This document shows positions 12,552 through 14,683 of a DNA stretch of 14,683 nucleotides, piece after piece. The DNA is from an uncultured bacterium (GTDB lineage Bacteria > Hydrogenedentota > Hydrogenedentia > Hydrogenedentales > SLHB01). The stretch is taken from contig CALEZK010000200.1 in NCBI GenBank assembly GCA_937928585.1, forward strand, positions 1 through 14,683, read 5' to 3'. Position numbers and translations under genes: made by a program. Position 1 is the first letter of the stretch. Every line of letters begins with the position of its first letter. The notes under the pieces are model-generated. The model was given only the letters and a program-made list of their open reading frames with translations. It ran no database searches and was not told where the DNA came from.

Positions 12552-13508
12552 TTAATTGCATTCCGCTACAAGGGGGCCGGCGAGTTCCTTGAGGAAGAAC
12601 AGGCGGCCTGGCAGCGTGGGCATGAAGGTGCTCGGAATCCAAGGCGTGGGGGCGTGATGCAAGGTCGCCCACAACGACATGCCCTGCCACATCATGCCGC
12701 GGCCCAACGAGCCATCTGCCCCGCCGATGATACGATCTGACTTCAGGAACAGGCCCGGGCCGATTGTGTTTGCGGTGGTCGGCACGAGGGTGGTCCTGCT
12801 TTTGAAGCTGGTGATTGCGTTCTGCTCGATCGTGAGCGGGTGCAATTGCGCGCCGAGGCGGAACTCCGCTTTCTTCCACGCATCGACCGTCTTGTACTCC
12901 GCGGCAAAGTGCGGTTCCCAAAACGCAATGTGGCAGACGCGGCCAATGCCAAATACGGTGATGAGGCGCGCGCCTTTTTTCTTCAGCGCGCGAATCCGAT
13001 CGCCGAACGCGGGGAGCGAATTCTTCGTAGCGAAATGACGCTGCCCTTTCGGGACGGTGAGTTTGCCGAGGGGCCCGTAAAAAGCCTGCTCCATTGCGTT
13101 TTGAAAGGCACCGGGATCGTTTGCGGGGAGCGTATTGCCCTTGGGATCGCTCCACTCGTCCATGTTGAAGCCGTGCACATGTTTGCAGTCGACGTTCCAT
13201 TCCTTGAGGAAGTACACGGCCCATTTGTACATCCCCATGGGCCCAACGGGAAGTATGAACGCGATTGGCTTTTTCTTGAGTTTTGCGTTGCGAATTTCGA
13301 GGGCGATTTCGTGGCCCATCATGATGTCGAAATCCGCGAGCGAATCGCAGGGGATCGGCTCAAACTTTTTGTTCCACCATTTTTCCGGTTTCACAATGGA
13401 CTCGGGCGCGCGCGCGCAGAGATCATCGAGTTTCTTCAGATCCCAGCCCTTCGGGAAGAAGTTTTCGAGAAGCGATCCGCGCAGTGTGGTCATCAGGTTG
13501 ATTGCCAT
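12552..13508 (-). CDS. divergent glucosamine-6-phosphate deaminase (NagB)-family protein
   Basis: A 318-aa cytoplasmic protein of the NagB/6-phosphogluconolactonase fold. FILPVGPMGMYK (84-95) corresponds to the NagB phosphate loop PTGSTPxGxY, and HGFNMDEWSD (112-121) to FNLDEYxG, with Asp117 matching the catalytic Asp72 of E. coli NagB. VFGIGRVCHIAFWEP (185-199) corresponds to the GIGxDGHIAFNEP motif: His193 and Glu198 match His143 and Glu148, but the position of Asp141 is Val191. It is about 50 aa longer than E. coli NagB. NagB converts glucosamine-6-P to fructose-6-P and ammonia. Without the Asp the reaction may differ, or it may be a related isomerase or lactonase. The start ATG 13508 has GGAAAGG upstream; the propeller gene ends 18 bases before it. 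Confidence 0.8.
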   Translation of the reverse strand: MAINLMTTLRGSLLENFFPKGWDLKKLDDLCARAPESIVKPEKWWNKKFEPIPCDSLADFDIMMGHEIALEIRNAKLKKKPIAFILPVGPMGMYKWAVYFLKEWNVDCKHVHGFNMDEWSDPKGNTLPANDPGAFQNAMEQAFYGPLGKLTVPKGQRHFATKNSLPAFGDRIRALKKKGARLITVFGIGRVCHIAFWEPHFAAEYKTVDAWKKAEFRLGAQLHPLTIEQNAITSFKSRTTLVPTTANTIGPGLFLKSDRIIGGADGSLGRGMMWQGMSLWATLHHAPTPWIPSTFMPTLPGRLFFLKELAGPLVAECN

Positions 13509-13526
13509 GGATAAGTACCTTTCCGC

Positions 13527-14683
13527 TTATTCTTCGGCGTCGTCCAGATCGGCGTCTCTCTGCCAGATCTCGAAGCCTTCATAGATGTTTGCCATGCCGA
13601 TGTATAAATCGTCGTCTACAGCGAGCATGTTGCGCGCGCCGTAGTTGTAGGGATCGCCGAGGCCGTCGGTAAAGACGGTATGCCAGGTAATGCCATCGTG
13701 CGAACGGTAAAGATCGCCGCCAATGCCGAGTTGTCCGCTGATGAAGGTGGGGCGGCGCTTGACGCCTCCCTGAAAATTCTCGATGGCTTTGCCGCCAAGG
13801 TTGGCGCCTGGTATTTCGAAATCGGTGGAGAGAAACGTGAGAAGTTGTTCTATGGATTCGGGGAACTCATCTATCGCGTATTGAATAATCGAAGTTTGAT
13901 CCCATGTGCCGACGAAAAGCTGGCCGCGGTACTCGACCATCGACCAGATGTAGGCGTTCTGCGGCTTGTCAAAACCCGAATTGAGGCCGGAGATCGAATC
14001 AGGCCCGATCACGACTTCGAGATTGTCGTTGGTGTCGAGGCGCACGAGATCGGCGCCGCGCAGGATCGTTCCATCGCCGCTTGTGTTGATGCCGCCAAGG
14101 ATCTGCGTGCCAAAGTAGATGTGATCTTTGAACACATAACTTGTGGCTGCCGCAAAGTTGCCGCGCCATCCGCCGCCGCCCTCGATAACGCGCTGAGGCG
14201 GGTTGCGGTCATTACCCTCCATCTTCCAGACCTCGAATCCGCGGAGAATGTTCGCGACAGAGACGTACAGGTGATCGTTGAAAGACGCCATCGTCCACAC
14301 GCCGGCATTTGCGGGATCGCCGAAGCCGTCGTCGATGATCTGCCAAGATTCCGTGCCGTCGTGCGCCCAAACCTGGCTCGGAGAGCCGTCGCCGATTTCG
14401 CCGCCCGGCAATACGCCAAAGTAGAGCACGCGATTGTGGACGGCCATCGCGCGGATCGAACCACGATCGCCGTAGGACCACACCTTTTCCCAAGAGCCGG
14501 GTTCACCGGTTGCGCTGCGCCAGAGTGAAGGGTCCTGAGACATGCTGCCGGCGTATATGTAATTGGGGCCGCCTTTGGGCTTGTAGACCGTAAGCGAGCG
14601 GAACCCGGTCGTTTCGAATAGGGGACCCTGCTCGTAATTGCGAATGTCGAGCACGCTTTGCCAGGTGGTTGAGCTGATATCGG
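13527..14683 (-). CDS. beta-propeller-like protein, N-terminus beyond the window
   Basis: A 385-residue open part of a larger protein; the frame is still open at 14683, and the GTG at 14654 is likely internal because TTWQSVLDIRN runs through it. The sequence is a series of beta repeats: YIYAGSMSQDPSLWRS, VLYFGVLPGG, HLYVSVANILRGFEVWK, HIYFGTQILGG, QLFVGTWDQ, DLYRSHDGITW and DLYIGMANIYEGFEIWQ. The hydrophobic-Tyr-x-Gly...GFE-x-W pattern, repeated about six times, fits a beta-propeller (Kelch- or sialidase-like). The C-terminal blade ends in a very acidic DLDDAEE tail. No catalytic residues are recognisable. It is transcribed with the NagB-like and DUF1080 genes (gaps 18 and 57 bases), so it may bind or process a carbohydrate; that is inference. 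Confidence 0.7.
   Translation of the reverse strand, partial: DISSTTWQSVLDIRNYEQGPLFETTGFRSLTVYKPKGGPNYIYAGSMSQDPSLWRSATGEPGSWEKVWSYGDRGSIRAMAVHNRVLYFGVLPGGEIGDGSPSQVWAHDGTESWQIIDDGFGDPANAGVWTMASFNDHLYVSVANILRGFEVWKMEGNDRNPPQRVIEGGGGWRGNFAAATSYVFKDHIYFGTQILGGINTSGDGTILRGADLVRLDTNDNLEVVIGPDSISGLNSGFDKPQNAYIWSMVEYRGQLFVGTWDQTSIIQYAIDEFPESIEQLLTFLSTDFEIPGANLGGKAIENFQGGVKRRPTFISGQLGIGGDLYRSHDGITWHTVFTDGLGDPYNYGARNMLAVDDDLYIGMANIYEGFEIWQRDADLDDAEE

Overview
The window looks like moderately GC-rich chromosomal DNA from an environmental Gram-negative-type bacterium. It has lipoproteins with lipoboxes, signal peptides, an RND/MMPL exporter, a 3-keto-disaccharide hydrolase (DUF1080) protein, a phytanoyl-CoA dioxygenase-like protein and a standalone Zn-ribbon mini-protein. 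That mix is typical of Planctomycetes/Hydrogenedentes/Lentisphaerae-like lineages. The taxonomic guess is an inference from gene content only; there is no rRNA or other marker. No tRNA, CRISPR array, prophage or complete transposon was seen.

Layout. 1-170 (-) is the 5' end of an ABC transporter ATPase. 499-696 (+) is a 65-aa Zn-ribbon protein behind a good sigma-54-type promoter and followed by a terminator. 769-3006 (-) is an MMPL/RND exporter. 3091-3204 holds a palindromic intergenic repeat whose outer arm supplies the stop codon of the next gene, a PhyH-type dioxygenase (3201-3983, -). 4122-4681 (-) is a PemK/MazF toxin with a ribbon-helix-helix antitoxin whose reading frame is broken by one in-frame TAG; its promoter appears to give a leaderless mRNA. 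4736-5656 (-) is an exported alpha/beta hydrolase.

On the plus strand, 5752-6153 is a CbiX/SirB-like small chelatase that overlaps by ATGA a VAO/PCMH-type flavoprotein oxidase (6150-7745). A secreted PrxQ/BCP-type peroxiredoxin (7821-8405) with a strong terminator follows. 8478-8704 is non-coding and contains a possible pseudoknot-forming structure. 8705-9772 (-) is a SurA/parvulin-like lipoprotein. 9843-10053 holds the second copy of the palindromic repeat, apparently expanded by a nested 108-bp hairpin. 10122-11388 (-) is an operon of a redoxin and a TlpA/ResA-like lipoprotein.

11389-11750 is non-coding apart from a very long terminator hairpin. 11751-14683 (-) is a likely operon of a beta-propeller-like protein (its N-terminus lies beyond the window), a divergent NagB-family protein lacking one catalytic Asp, and a secreted DUF1080 protein.

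How the genes may work together: 7821-11388 encodes four exported proteins, three of them thiol-redox (peroxiredoxin, redoxin, TlpA-like) plus one periplasmic foldase-like lipoprotein. This is a plausible envelope redox and protein-quality neighbourhood. The last three genes suggest extracytoplasmic sugar handling combined with amino-sugar-phosphate-like chemistry. The best candidates for something undescribed are the split antitoxin with its leaderless promoter, the pair of nested palindromic intergenic repeats, and the altered NagB-like enzyme.
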